DNA from: Mesostigma viride
Lineage: Eukaryota; Streptophyta; Mesostigmatophyceae; Mesostigmatales; Mesostigmataceae
Reading direction: 5' to 3'
DNA: 64,000 nucleotides
Assembly (NCBI GenBank): GCA_009746045.1
Contig: RPFO01000392.1
Span: 2,435,084 to 2,499,083 of the forward strand
Shown: one piece after another, positions 48,744 to 60,569 of the stretch
Layout of the letters: every line of letters begins with the position of its first letter
Numbering within the stretch: the first letter of the stretch is position 1
The notes under the pieces: model-generated
Seen by the model: only the letters and a program-made list of their open reading frames with translations
Databases searched by the model: none
What the model was told of the DNA's origin: nothing
Made by a program: the position numbers and the translations under genes

Positions 48744-51116
48744 CTTATGCATGCCAGGCACCCCACCAACCCACGCACGCATGCCAGCCACCCCCATGCC
48801 CACGCACGCATGCCAGCCACCCCCCCGCCCCTTACACAAACCCACTTATGCATGCCAGCCACCCCCCACACCCACGTACGCATGCCAGCCACCCCCCACA
48901 CCCACGCACGCATGGAAGCCACCCCACGAACCCAGGCACGCATGCCAGCCCCCCCTAAACCCACGCATGCATGGCAGCCCCCACCACACCCACGCATGCA
49001 TGCCACTCCGCCCCCACACCCACGGACGCATGCCAGCCACCCCCCATACCCACGTACGCCCCCCCCACACCCACGCACGCATGCCAGCCCCCCCCCACAT
49101 GCACGCATGCATGCCAGCCACCCCGCAAACCCACGCATGGATGCCAGCCACCCCCACACCCACGCACGCAAGCCAGCCACCCCACGAGCCCACGCACGCA
49201 TGCCAGCCACCCCCCACATGCACGCATGGATGCCAGCCACCCCCCACATGCACGCATGGATGCCAGCCACCCCCCACACCCACGTACGCATGCCAGCCAC
49301 CCCCCACACCCACGCACGCATGGCAGCCCACCCTACGAACCCAGGCACGCATGCCAGCCACCCCCTAAACCCACGCACGCATGGCAGCCCAACCCCAAAC
49401 CCAGGCACGCATGCCAGCCACCCCCACACCCACGCACGCATCTCAGCCCCCACACACACACACGCATGCATGCCAGCCCCCCCCAAAACCCACACACGCG
49501 TGCCAGCAGGCAGCCAGCCACATCCACATGATTAGGGGCCAGACAGCAATCAGGGGCACCGCGGGCCCACTTATGCATGCCAGGCACCCCACCGACCCAC
49601 GCACGCATGCCAGCCACCCCCATGCCCACGCACGCATGCCAGCCCCCCCACAAACCCACTTATGCATGCCAGCCACCCCCCACACCCACGTACGCATGCC
49701 AGCCACCCCACACACCCACGCACGCATGGCAGCCACCCCACGAACCCACGCACGCGTGCCAGCCCCCCCCACAAACCCACGCATGCATGGCAGCCCCCCA
49801 CTACACCCACGCATGCATGCCAGCCCCCTCACAAACCCCACGCAGGCATGCCAGCCACCCCCCAGACCCACGTACGCCCCCCCACACACCCACGCGCGCA
49901 TGCCAGCCACCCCCCTCATGCACGCATGCATGCCAGGCACCCCACAAACCCACGCATGAATGGCAGCCCCCCCACATGCATGCATGCATGCCAGCCCCCA
50001 CACACACCCACGCACGCACGGCAGCCGCCCCCCCAACCCACGCACGCATGCCAGCCAACCCCCACATGCACGCATGCTTGCCAGCCACCCCACATGCACG
50101 CATGCATGCCAGCCACCCCGCAAACCCACGCATGGATGCCAGCCCCCCCCACACCCACGCACGCATGCCACTCCCCCCCACACCCACGCACGCATGCCAG
50201 CCACCCCACGAGCCCACGCATGCATGCCAGCCACCCCCCACATGCACGCATGGATGCCAGCCACCCCCCACACCCACGTACGCATGCCAGCCACCCCCCA
50301 CACCCACGCACGCATGGCAGCCCACCCTAAGAACCCAGGCACGCATGCCAGCCACCCCCTAAACCCACACACGCATGGCAGCCCAACCCCAAACCCAGGC
50401 ACGCATGCCAGCCACCCCCACACCCACGCACTTATGTCAGCCCCCCCCCACACACACGCATGCATGCCAGCCCCCCCAAAACCCACACACGCGTGCCAGC
50501 CCCCCCCCACTTGCACGCATGCATGCCAGCCACCCCACAAACCCACTTATGCATGCCAGCCACCCGCGTCAGCAACGTACGCATGCCGTCCCCCCCCACA
50601 CCCACGCACGCATGCCAGCCTGCCCCGCCCCACATGCGTGCATGGCAGCTCCCGCCCACACCCACACATGCATGCCAGCCACCCCGCAAACCCACGCACG
50701 CATGCCAGCCACCCCCACACCCACGCACGCATGCCAGCCCCCCACAAACCCACGCATGCATCCCAGCCACCCCCCACATGCACGCATGCATGACAGCCAC
50801 CCCCCACATGCACGTGCATGCTAGCCACCCCCCACACCCACATACGCATGCCAGCCACACCCCACACCCACGCACGCATGGCAGCCACCCCACAAACCCA
50901 CGCATGCATGCCAGCCACCCCCCACATGCACGCATGCATGCCAGCCACCCCCCGCATGCACGTGCATGCTAGCCACCCCCCACACCCACGTACGCATGCC
51001 AGCCACCCCCCACACCCACGCACGCACGGCAGCCACCCCCCACACCCACGCACGCATGCCAGCCACCGGGCCTAAACCCACGCATGCATGGCAGCTCCCC
51101 ACCACACCCACGAATG
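48744..51116. repeat. 30-bp minisatellite of U11
   Basis: About 2.4 kb, matching U1 repeat by repeat, including the internal copy of the pre-array leader at about 49511-49595. Confidence 0.95.
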
Positions 51117-52590
51117 GAGAGGGCTAGCCTGCCACGCCCCACGGTCGCGCACAAGGGCACTGTCGAGTCATGTACAAAACATTGTCTACATGAAGTCATA
51201 GTGGGCATGACCGAATTGGTGCATGTGTTTACAAAGGATTGCCACTCAATGAATAATAATGAATGATGAACATGGGAGTTTGCATGGAAGTGTTTTGTCG
51301 TTATGGCTTGCCAAAAGCGGTACCCACATTGTGTCCTGCATGGCTTAGCTGCATTGTGAGTTTCAGTTATTACGAAGTAATGAGTAAGGAAATACTTGCA
51401 TGCAATGAACGGCGACGTCTCACGATATACAGTACTATTCGGACTGGGTTGATGTACTAGTAGTACGACGCGTGCTGGACGTGCCCGTGAGGGACGGAGC
51501 GTGGGATCGACGGTGCGGCGGGCCGGCGCGAGCGCGCGCGAGGGGAAGCCCCCAAAGGAAGGCCGCCGAGCGTTCGCCCCCCGGCGTAGTAGGCCGGCCC
51601 GGTCGGCGGGCTCAACCCGGCGGGTCGAAGCTTTCGGCGAAGGCCTCAGGGCCCCTGGTGGCGTAGTGCGTCCGAATAAGTGGGGGGCCTTGGCCCCCCC
51701 ACTAGTCCCCTTCTAGTGACTACGATTTAGCCCATCGCAAAAGTTTGGCGAACCGTGAGGCCCGAAAAGTGGCCCGTACGAAAACCGCGAGCGCAGGGCG
51801 GCCGATAGTCAGGGCGATCCGGGGATCCGCGGTGGCGCCCAATCGGAGTAGTTGCCCGAAAAGTGGCGAACTAGGCAGATCGAGTGTTAAGGTTTCCTGA
51901 ACGGGCCTGAAATGGCAGTTTTGTCCAGATCCGGTTCAGGCACTTTTGCGGGCAGGTGGGGTGGCCAGCCAATGGCCGCGGCCAGATAAAAATACGGAAC
52001 CCGGCACGATGTCGGCTTGTTGTGAGCGCCGTCAAACAATGTCGCGAATCAAACATCCCATGCCTTGCGGCGATCAACTTCGGCTACTGGGACCATCGCT
52101 AGGCCGAGAGCGCGCCGTCCTAAACTTTCGTAGCGTTCAGTGCGGTAGCTCGACGGAACGTCCAGAAAATGTGAAGAAACCGTAACAATTTGGCCGTTAC
52201 GGCCGTTTTCCTGTCCGCATTTCGTTCAGAAACCGTTACACTGAGTTTTTTCGCATCACTTTTCGATTCAGACTGAAGTTAGAGTCTGAACGTGATCTGA
52301 ATGATATTTATTATACGCAAATTTTTAGTTGGAGGAGTGGAGAGTAGTATGATGCTTGCTGGACGAATTTCTGCCACATTCCGTACTTACCAAGCAGGGA
52401 AAAAATGACTTGGGAGGATTTTCAAGTGGGTAGTACGCGGTGCTGGACCGCCTGGACGCGCCCAAGCAATCGAACGTGCAAACCAGGACTGCGAGGGGGT
52501 GAGGGGGCGACATGCTGCGACAGCACTTAATTGAATTTCCTGCTGGCTGGGGATGGCGGTCAACGCTGCCTGGAAAATTGGGGATGGACA

Positions 52591-53783
52591 ATGCGTGGGC
52601 ATTGCTTTTATAGCGTTCAATGTTCCATTTCGATGCGTACCTTTGAATTGTTTCTGATCTGGCTGGACGTCGGTGGGCAGTCTCGTGCGTGGGAGAGGTT
52701 CGGGGCGCTATGGCCTGCTGCGATAGCTAGCGACCTGGAAATGGAATGTCGTTTTAGATTTAGGTATTATGCTATCGTGCTTCTTTGCTTGACGTATTGG
52801 GTGCCTAGTGAAATCAGTTTGCTGTTCGTGGAAGGCGTGGGTGCGGCCGACGAGTTTCTGTTGTCGTCACACAATATTGGAATGAACGCTGGATTTGTTG
52901 CCACGGGACGTACGCTGGCGATGCCGATGGTGAGTCGTTTGTTTCGATGACCGGGCTAGTGCCTGCTCTCTTTCTGATGCGTTTCCTCGGTTGTGTTGTT
53001 TCCATTGGGCCGAATTCACGTAGTCGCAGCGAAGACATAGCGTAGCAAGGGTCTGCGTTTCATTTTCTTAGCCGTGCAGGACGCCATCTTCATGGTCCTT
53101 CGGGTTTCCCGTGTCAACGTCCGTTGCCAGAGGATCTGTGATGATTTTTTCTGGAATATACTGGGCGGTGAAAGCCCCTGTGGATCCTTGCCTGGTCATG
53201 AGTTTAGGGCGTCATTTACTGCTGTACTCGCTGACATTCATGGTGCTTACTGCGTAAGATAATCTGCCTTGCTTCGCGCGTGGATTTTCACTGGGCTGAA
53301 GAGCGCGTCTGGTAACATGTTTTCGTGGTGTATAAGGTGATAAATCAACCATTTGTTCATAGAACTGGTTGTCTCCTTGATAGAAGGTGTTTTATATTTC
53401 TTCATCAAGCAAGTCAAAAGTAATCTCCACTGGCTTACAACCTGAATCTTGCTTTGCTGGGTCTGCTGTGTTTGTGCCTCATTGTGCAGGCTATCCCCTT
53501 GGTTGACCAACCAGGTGATTTGTGGTGCCAGCGGGGCCATATTATTTTCTTCTCATTTTCCATCCGTGGCAACGGACCGCATGGGCGGGCGGGAGGGCAG
53601 AGAGGGCAGGGCAGGCCAGGCCAGGCGAGGCAGGAAAGGCTGCAAGGGTATGCAGCACAGGTAGGCTGGCAGGCAAGGGCCATGGGGCATGAGCCATGGG
53701 GCTTGAGCTACGAGCCTTGCGGCATGGGGTTTGGGGATGGGGCAAACAGGAGGGCAGGCAGCCAGCCACATCCACATGATTAG
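52591..53783 (+). CDS. candidate three-exon gene, U12 copy (open)
   Basis: Exons 52591-52929, 53080-53253 and 53490-53783 keep lengths, phases and splice sites of the U1 model. The frame is also open upstream to 52531 (20 more codons). Private replacements include C to F and V to A in exon 1 and C to S at the CGCLPG stretch of exon 2, where a Cys pair would be lost. The two neighbouring length changes in intron 2 happen to be multiples of three (21 and 15 bp), which would also preserve the antisense frame. Confidence 0.4.
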
Positions 53784-53816
53784 GGGCCAGACAGCAATCA
53801 GGGGCACCGCGGGCCC

Positions 53817-55191
53817 ACTTATGCATGCCAGGCACCCCACCAACCCACGCACGCATGCCAGCCACCCCCATGCCCACGCACGCATGCCAGCCACCCCCCC
53901 CCCCTTACACAAACCCACTTATGCATGCCAGCCACCCCCCACACCCACGTACGCATGCCAGCCAACCCCCACACCCACGCACGCATGGAAGCCACCCCTC
54001 GAACCCAGGCACGCATGGCAGCCCCCCCTAAACCCACGCATGCATGGCAGCCCCCCACCACACCCACGCATGCATGCCACTCCCCCCCACACCCACGCAC
54101 GCATGCCAGCCACCCCCCATACCCACGTACGCCCCCCCCACACCCACGCACGCATGCCAGCCCCCCCCTCATGCACGCATGCATGCCAGCCACCCCGCAA
54201 ACCCACGCACGCATGCCAGCCACCCCCACATGCATGCATGCATGCCAGCCCCCCCCACACCCACGCACGCATGCCAGCCACCCCACGAGCCCACGCATGC
54301 ATGCCAGCCACCCCCCACATGCACGCATGGATGCCAGCCACCCCCCACACCCACGTACGCATGCCAGCCACCCCCCACACCCACGCACGCATGGCAGCCC
54401 ACCCTACGAACCCAGGCACGCATGCCAGCCACCCCCTAAACCCACGCACGCATGGCAGCCCACCCCCAAACCCAGGCACGCATGCCAGCCACCCCCACAC
54501 CCACGCACTTATGTCAGCCCCCCCCACACACACGCATGCATGCCAGCCCCCCCCAAACCCACACACGCGTGCCAGCCCCCCCCACATGCACGCATGCATG
54601 CCAGCCACCCCACAAACCCACTTATGCATGCCAGCCACCCCCGTCACCAACGTACGCATGCCGTCCCCCCCACACACCCACGCATGCATGCCAGCCTGCC
54701 CCGCCCCACATGCGTGCATGGCAGCTCCCGCCCACACCCATGCATGCATGCCAGCCACCCCACAAACCCATGCACGCATGCCAGCCACCCCCACACCCAC
54801 GCACGCATGCCACGCCCCCCACAAGCCCACGCATGCATCCCAGCCACCCCCCACATGCACGCATGCATGACAGCCACCCCCCACATGCACGTGCATGCTA
54901 GCCACCCCCCACACCCACATACGCATGCCAGCCACCCCCACACCCACGCACGCATGGCAGCCACCCCACAAACCCACGCATGCATGCCAGCCACCCCCCA
55001 CATGCACGCATGCATGCCAGCCACCCCCCGCATGCACGTGCATGCTAGCCACCCCCCACACCCACGTACGCATGCCAGCCACCCCCCACACCCACGCACG
55101 CACGGCAGCCACCCCCCACACCCACGCACGCATGCCAGCCACCCCCTAAACCCACGCATGCATGGCAGCTCCCCACCACACCCACGAATGG
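53817..55191. repeat. 30-bp minisatellite of U12
   Basis: About 1.37 kb; its right end (CCCGCATGCACGTGCATGCTAG) matches U1 and U11, whereas interior blocks match type A. Confidence 0.95.
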
Positions 55192-55769
55192 AGAGGGCTA
55201 GCCTGCCACGCCCCACGGTCGCGCACAAGGGCACTTTCGAGTCATGTACAAAACATTGTCTACATGAAGTCATAGTGGGCATGACCGAATTGGTGCATGT
55301 GTTTACAAAGGATTGCCACTCAATGAATAATAATGAATGATGAACATGGGAGTTTGCATGGAAGTGTTTGGTCGTTATGGCTGCCGCTTGCCAAAAGCGT
55401 TGTGTCCTGCATGGCTTAGCTGCATTGTGAGTTCCAGTTGTTAGGAAGTACTGATTAAGGAAATACTTGCATGCAATGAACGGCGACGTCTCACGATGTA
55501 CAGTACTATTCGGACTGGGTTGATGTACTAGTAGTACGACGCGTGTTGGACGTGCCCGTGAGGGACGGAGCGTGGGATCGACGGTGCGGCGGGCCGGCGC
55601 GAGCGCGCGCGATGGGAAGCCCGCAAAGGAAGGCCGCCGAGCGTTCGCCCCCCGGCGTAGGGGCCGGGCCGGTCGGCGGGCTCAACCCGGCGGGTCGAAG
55701 CTTTCGGCGGGGGCCTCAGGGCCCCTGGTGGCGTAGTGCGTCCGAATAAGTGGGGGGCCTTGGCCCCCC

Positions 55770-56632
55770 CACTAGTCCCCTTCTAGTGACTACGATTAAC
55801 CCCAACGCAAAAGTTTGGCGAACCGTGAGGCCCGAAAAGTGGCCCGTACGAAAACCGCGAGCGCAGGGCGGCCGATAGTCAGGGCGATTCGGAGATCCGC
55901 GGTGGCGCCCAATCGGAGCAGTTGCCCGAAAAGTGGCAAACTAGGCAGATCGAGTCTCACACGTTCTGAACGGGCTCTGAAACGGCAGTTACGTCCAGAT
56001 CCGGTTCAGCACTTTTGCGGGCAGGTGGGAGGCCAGCCAATGACCGCGGCCAGATATAAATACGGAACCCGGCACGATGTCGACTTCTTCGCGGGCGTCA
56101 AACTCTGTGTCGCGTTGCATCTCTAACGAAACATCCCATGCCTTGCGGCGATCAACTGCGGCTACTGGGCCCATCGCTAGGCCGAGAGCGCGCCGTTCTT
56201 TTTGGCCGTAGCGTTCAGTGCGTCAGGTCAACGGAGCGTTCAGAAATCGTCTAGAAACCGTGAAAAAAATGTTTCGAAACCGTGAAAATTTGGGCGTTAC
56301 GGCCGTTTTGTTGTCCGCATTTCGTTCAGAAACCGTTTCACTGAGTTGTTCCGCATCACTTTTCGATTCAGACCGAAGTTATAGTCTGAACATGATGTGA
56401 CTGATATTTATTCTAAAATTATACGGAAAGTTTTAGTTGGAGGAGTGGAGAGTAGTATGATGCTTGCTGGACGAATTTCTGCCACATTCCGTACTTACCA
56501 AGCAGGGAAAAATTGACTTGGGAGGATTTTCAAGTGGGTAGTACGCGGTGCTGGACCGCCTGGACGCGCCCAAGCAATCGAACGTGCATAAACCAGGACT
56601 GCGAGGGGGAGAGGGGGCGACATGCTGCGACT
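55770..56632 (+). repeat. array unit U13 (type C, truncated)
   Basis: Leader only. The sequence leaves the unit after CATGCTGCGAC, before exon 1, so no candidate gene or minisatellite is present. GAAACCGT is repeated several times at 56250-56335. Confidence 0.92.
56055..56062 (+). promoter_or_regulatory. TATA box of U13
   Basis: TATAAATA preceded by GCCAATGACCGCGG, equivalent to the U4 site. No candidate gene follows, as the unit is truncated. Confidence 0.35.
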
Positions 56633-56675
56633 TAAGAGTTTTTGTAAACATCAGACACTGATTTCTTCAGACGAT

Positions 56676-56812
56676 GCACAAGGCTGGGCGCGGCGCAGCG
56701 TGCGCAAGGCTGGCGTGCGCAAGGCTGGGGAGTGCGCGAGGCTGGGAGTGCGCAAGGCTGGGAGTGCATCGTGGCTGGGCGCGGCGCGGCAGCGTGCGCA
56801 AGGCTGGCGCGT
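56676..56812. repeat. short GTGCGCAAGGCTGG repeats
   Basis: Roughly eight irregular copies of GTGCGCAAGGCTGG or GCTGGGCGCGGCGC spaced 14-30 bp, directly right of the array edge. Confidence 0.75.
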
Positions 56813-57281
56813 AAAACTGCAAACGACGTAAATCGTATCGGCTGCCTTTGGACTTAGCCGAATTTCGTCGTCGATGCGAGTGGTGATGGCCGTTTAGATC
56901 TTAGTTTTTAACCCGACGGGTTTCCTTATGATGCGTTCAAAATGGCAGCTGATGGCATGATTACTTAACATGTGGCGCGCGCAAAGAGCCTGTAGTCGTG
57001 CAGTTTACCCTCAATAATCAATCAATCTGAGTCTCGAGTCCACGTTGGAGTCCACTGACCCCCCCGACTAGAATTTCCGACCCCCAATGTTGCACGCAAG
57101 CTATGCCTGCCATGCTTTTTCTATTTCCTAACACCCACAGTTGGGGGATCATAGTCATTGACAATTTCTCCCCGTTGCTTTTTATGCTGCATATCCAACT
57201 ATATCTGAGTAAGAGGGGTCGAGCGGATGACGCCGACATGGTTTGCATATACCTTCATAGTGGCTTCAAATCGTCATATTC
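56813..57281. other. spacer, no supported gene
   Basis: Unique-looking sequence; short open frames only, none with recognisable features. Confidence 0.4.
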
Positions 57282-57515
57282 TTGAAGCGCGGTCAGTTCA
57301 GCCCACAGAACCTTACGTACGTCTTACCAAGGTACATGCACGGTGGGGACGCGGTCGGCCGGTCGGGGTTTGCCTGCTTTCTTTACCCAACCAGGGACAT
57401 GTTCGTGATTTTCTTGCAGCGCTGGAAGATCAGTCCCGGGAAGAACCGCCTGCGACCCCTGGACCGTTCCGTTCCAACGATACCTGTGACTCTTCAGCAT
57501 CAACGGTACGAATAG
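57282..57515 (+). other. coding-looking open segment, unrecognised
   Basis: 77 codons from ATG 57282 to TAG. The composition is that of a folded protein (PQNLTYVLPRYMHGGDAVGR, then SGFACFLYPTRDMFVIFLQR), while the overlapping frame at 57227-57661 runs into the 21-bp repeat and looks artefactual. It could be a whole small ORF or an exon, since TTCTTGAAG precedes it and TTCTTGCAG lies inside. I do not recognise a domain. Confidence 0.25.
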
Positions 57516-57540
57516 CACGAACCCGCCCACGTGCTTGGCC

Positions 57541-57653
57541 GCCATACCCGTTCCTAGTCATGCCATGCTCCTTCCTAGTCATGCCATGGTCGTTCCGAGT
57601 CATGCCATGGTCGTTCCTAGTCATGTCACTCCCGTTCCTAGTCATGCCATTAA
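57541..57653. repeat. outlying five copies of the 21-bp repeat
   Basis: Five copies of CCGTTCCTAGTCATGCCATG-type repeats followed by TTAATTAATTAATTAATTAA. Same family as the main array 440 bp downstream. Confidence 0.92.
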
Positions 57654-58094
57654 TTAATTAATTAATTAAAATGATAGCTCCGTTGGGAGCATATGTAACA
57701 CATAGCCCTGAGAAAAGGGCATCTATGGGTTTGTAATACAATCAGGGCTACAACCTGCAGGTGGAGGATGTACAACTGTCACCTGCTCTGGGTGCACAAG
57801 GTGCACCTGCACCGCCATGATGGTTCATGCCTCCTTAACAAGCACAGGCACCCAGGGGGGGCTTGAGGAGAGGGCCTAGAAGGCCTGCATGACATATGGG
57901 GTGGAGGGTATGTGGCTAGGCTATAGCTGGTGTACACATGGCATCTCAGCAGAGAGTAACTCCCTGCATAGGCATCGCATGGCTAAATTCTTAATGCATC
58001 ATCCATGGGAGGTCCCATTGTAGGCTGGGCGCGGCTAAATACTGAAAGCATCATCCATGGGGGCCATTATGGGCGCACATGCGCGTGGGCCACG
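57654..58094. other. spacer with a 50-bp direct duplication
   Basis: GGCTAAATtcTtAAtGCATC-type blocks at about 57981 and 58032 (each continuing into ATCCATGGG) form an imperfect direct duplication. No gene seen. Confidence 0.5.
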
Positions 58095-58909
58095 TCATGC
58101 CATACCCGTTCCTAGTCATGCCATGGCCGTTCCTAGTCATGCCATGGTCGTTCCGAGTCATGCCATACCCGTTCCTAGTCATGCCATGCCCGTTCCTAGT
58201 CATGCCATACTCGTTACTAGTCATGCCATGCCCGTTCCTAGTCATGCCATACCCGTTCCTAGTCATGCCATACCCGTTCCTAGTCATGCCATACCCGTTC
58301 CTAGTCATGCCATGCCCGTTCCTAGTCATGCCATGGCCGTTCCTAGTCATGCCATGCCCGTTCCTAGTCATGCCACACCCGTTCCTAGTCATGCCATGCC
58401 CGTTCCTAGTCATGCCATACCCGTTCCTAGTCATGCCATACCCGTTCCTAGTCATGCCATACCCGTTCCTAGTCATGCTGTACACGCTCCTAGTCATGCC
58501 ACACCCGTTCCTAGTCATGCCATACCCGTTCCTAGTCATGCCATGGTCGTTCCGAGTCATGCCATACCCGTTCCGAGTCATGACATACTCATTCCTAGTC
58601 ATGCCATACCCGTTCCTAGTCATGCTGTACCCGTTCCTAGTCATGCCATGGTCGTTCCGAGTCATGCCATACCCGTTCCGAGTCATGACATACTCATTCC
58701 TAGTCATGCCATACCCGTTCCTAGTCATGTTGTACACGTTCCTAGTCATGCCACACCCGTTCCTAGTCATGCCATGCCCGTTCCTAGTCATGCCATGCTC
58801 TTTCCTAGTCATGCCATACCTGTTCCTACTTCCTAGTCATGCCATACCCGTTCCTAGTCATGCTGTACACGTTCCTAGTCATGCCATGCCCGTTCCTACT
58901 CATGTCATG
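58095..58909. repeat. 21-bp minisatellite, about 39 copies
   Basis: Copies of CCCGTTCCTAGTCATGCCAT plus A. A 105-bp block (5 units, marked by GGTCGTTCCGAGTC and GACATACTCATTCC) occurs twice, near 58541 and 58646. The period is a multiple of three, so plus frames of 259 and 291 codons and a minus frame of 253 codons with the heptapeptide MTRNGYG appear. There is no flanking signal for a gene. A partial unit interrupts the array at about 58829-58840. Confidence 0.95.
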
Positions 58910-59298
58910 GTTTTTACCTGTATGTCCTCTGCCCTTGGTGCCAGCGTTCTGTGAGCACCTCAATGTATGGTCTGTCGTGAGAACAATAATGGCAGTCTAG
59001 CCAACGTCGATACGTTCGAGTTGGGCTCATAGTTAGTTGGTTGTTGTCGACCCACACAATAGCTGTTGCTTGTGTTAATTGGGAAATGTGTTTTATTGCA
59101 GCTGAACATGTATCAAGCTTCATTGCAATCTAGCTGTCGCGAACGATTCCTCTAAATCATCTTTAGTGGTGATAGGTACCATTCGAGTGCCAACGGTGGA
59201 GACGTACAGGTTCTCACATAGAGGTGGGTTAACTCGTAACAGTGCTATCAATTGCGTGCGATAAGAACGTGACTGCACCACGTGAACAAGAGACAATT
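58910..59298. other. spacer, no supported gene
   Basis: No recognisable gene or repeat apart from the start of the CACGTG-containing stretch. Confidence 0.4.
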
Positions 59299-59935
59299 AT
59301 CAATATTATAATTAACAAACATCACGTGAGCATTATTAAGTTTACATCATTTGCAGGTTGTTGCTTAGCACGCTTATAGACCATGTACCCCCTCTCACGG
59401 ACATTTAATTAATTAATTAATACCACGTGACTGCGTGAGCAGTATCCTCATGAAGGGAATGGATGACATGCGAAAGAAACTATCTAAGCACGGGTAGCAG
59501 GATTGTGGGCCCCGCGGCCGGTGGCACTGTGCCGACCGTAGCGGGTTACCCGAGGTGCCCCTACCGGACATTAATTAATTAATTAATAGACACGTGACTG
59601 CGTCACGTGAGCATAAGTCCTCAGTGGGAGGGGAACATGGGATGGAATGGATGGTATAAGCTATCTAGGTCCTAGTTACAGGGGTGTGGGCACCGCGGCC
59701 CGAATCGCTATGAATGCCATACTTGGTCACACGCGGAGCCCCCACAGACTTGGGGGTGGTCTCCTTCATCACTACTTGCCATCTATCCTTGCGCACCATC
59801 TGCCTTAATATTACAGACTACCGGACATGTGTTACGTGATCTCCCAACGGAGTAACGCTTCAATTCAATGCAACTAATACGTTAGACAGTATAATATTAT
59901 CGTGACATGCATCACGTGAGCATAATGAATGCAAT
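59299..59935. repeat. degenerate modules with CACGTGAGCAT and TTAATTAA
   Basis: CACGTGAGCAT occurs at 59323, 59604 and 59913. CGGACAT followed by TTAATTAATTAATTAATA occurs at about 59399 and 59565, each followed by CACGTGACTGCG and, further on, by ACTATCTA or GCTATCTA and a GTGGGC(C/A)CCGCGGCC block. So two related modules (about 59399-59522 and 59565-59702) lie in tandem, bracketed by related 40-bp pieces at 59299-59340 and 59890-59935. Confidence 0.75.
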
Positions 59936-60569
59936 ATCAAAGCGACTACCGGCGCAGGCCAGAAATCTGGAGAATATGTCAATATCAACAAGTACTAGGA
60001 GCATAGAGTGTACGCATTATGACTGTCCTGGTTAGCCTTGTACTCAGACCCTACGTGGATCATGCCACGACAAATGAGGGTCGTACACACAACTCTTGGT
60101 TTAGCTCCGAGACCATGCAGTCATTGGCAAACTTTGGAATTACCTCTTTCTCGATACTGTGCCAAAATTCCAAAACAAAAGAGGTGGTAGCCCAACATTG
60201 CATGTGACGACTGAAATCACTTTTTAGGTGTTAAAATTATATGAGTAAATATTTTAATCCATTAATTCATGCTCCATGCATCACCATCCCACCAGCATTT
60301 TGTATTGAAATTCATGACTAAGGTGTAGATGAATTGGAAAACGTTGAGAGCACTGTTTATCAAACCCAAATCAATCACAATTGAATTATGAACATGTTAT
60401 GTTGTCTCTTTGATGTTGCTAAAATGAAAATGCAATTATTTTATCCATGCTTTAATACAATAACAACATTTTAACTCATCCGCCGGACATGGCACCACCC
60501 AAGGGCAGCTATCTCGTGACCGAGTGGTACAATGGACAAGGCTGGGATGGACTAATTGAAGGGGATGAA
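59936..60569. other. AT-rich spacer downstream of the transposase
   Basis: AT-rich, no supported gene. A 62-codon plus frame at 60019-60207 has no recognisable feature. This region would hold the 3' end of the minus-strand transposase transcript and possibly the element terminus, but I see no terminal inverted repeat. Confidence 0.4.

Larger units (their letters stand above)
46216..51699 (+). repeat. array unit U11 (type B, 5,484 bp)
   Basis: Near-identical to U1 at an offset of about 41,321 bp. The difference is a perfect 239-bp tandem duplication in the leader (copies start at 46821 and 47060, TGC microhomology at the joint) and a few C-run changes. Confidence 0.95.
51700..55769 (+). repeat. 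array unit U12 (type C, 4,070 bp)
   Basis: The leader is private (ACGATTTAGCCCATCGC). The body shares with U4 the 21-bp intron 2 insertion but has lost 15 bp next to it (GGTGTGACCGTAGAA). The minisatellite resembles parts of both type A and type B. Confidence 0.95.
4897..56632 (+). repeat. head-to-tail array of 13 approx 4-kb units (macrosatellite)
   Basis: Thirteen units in one orientation. Order within a unit: junction hairpin CACTAG-N7-CTAGTG; leader of about 0.85 kb with GCCCGAAAAGTGGC direct repeats and a CCAAT/TATA-like stretch; candidate three-exon frame; 30-bp minisatellite; tail of about 0.35 kb; GC-rich block of about 0.22 kb. The left edge falls at the hairpin (a partial extra copy AGTCCCCTTCTAG precedes it). 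The right edge falls inside the region before exon 1, where the sequence departs after ATGCTGCGAC. Type A units differ from each other almost only in C-run lengths, implying very recent homogenisation or collapse and duplication during assembly. Confidence 0.97.

Noticed and set aside
58051-58812. 253-codon minus frame of MTRNGYG heptapeptides
   Set aside because: A 21-bp repeat with no stop necessarily gives this; two plus frames are equally long and there is no start or promoter context.
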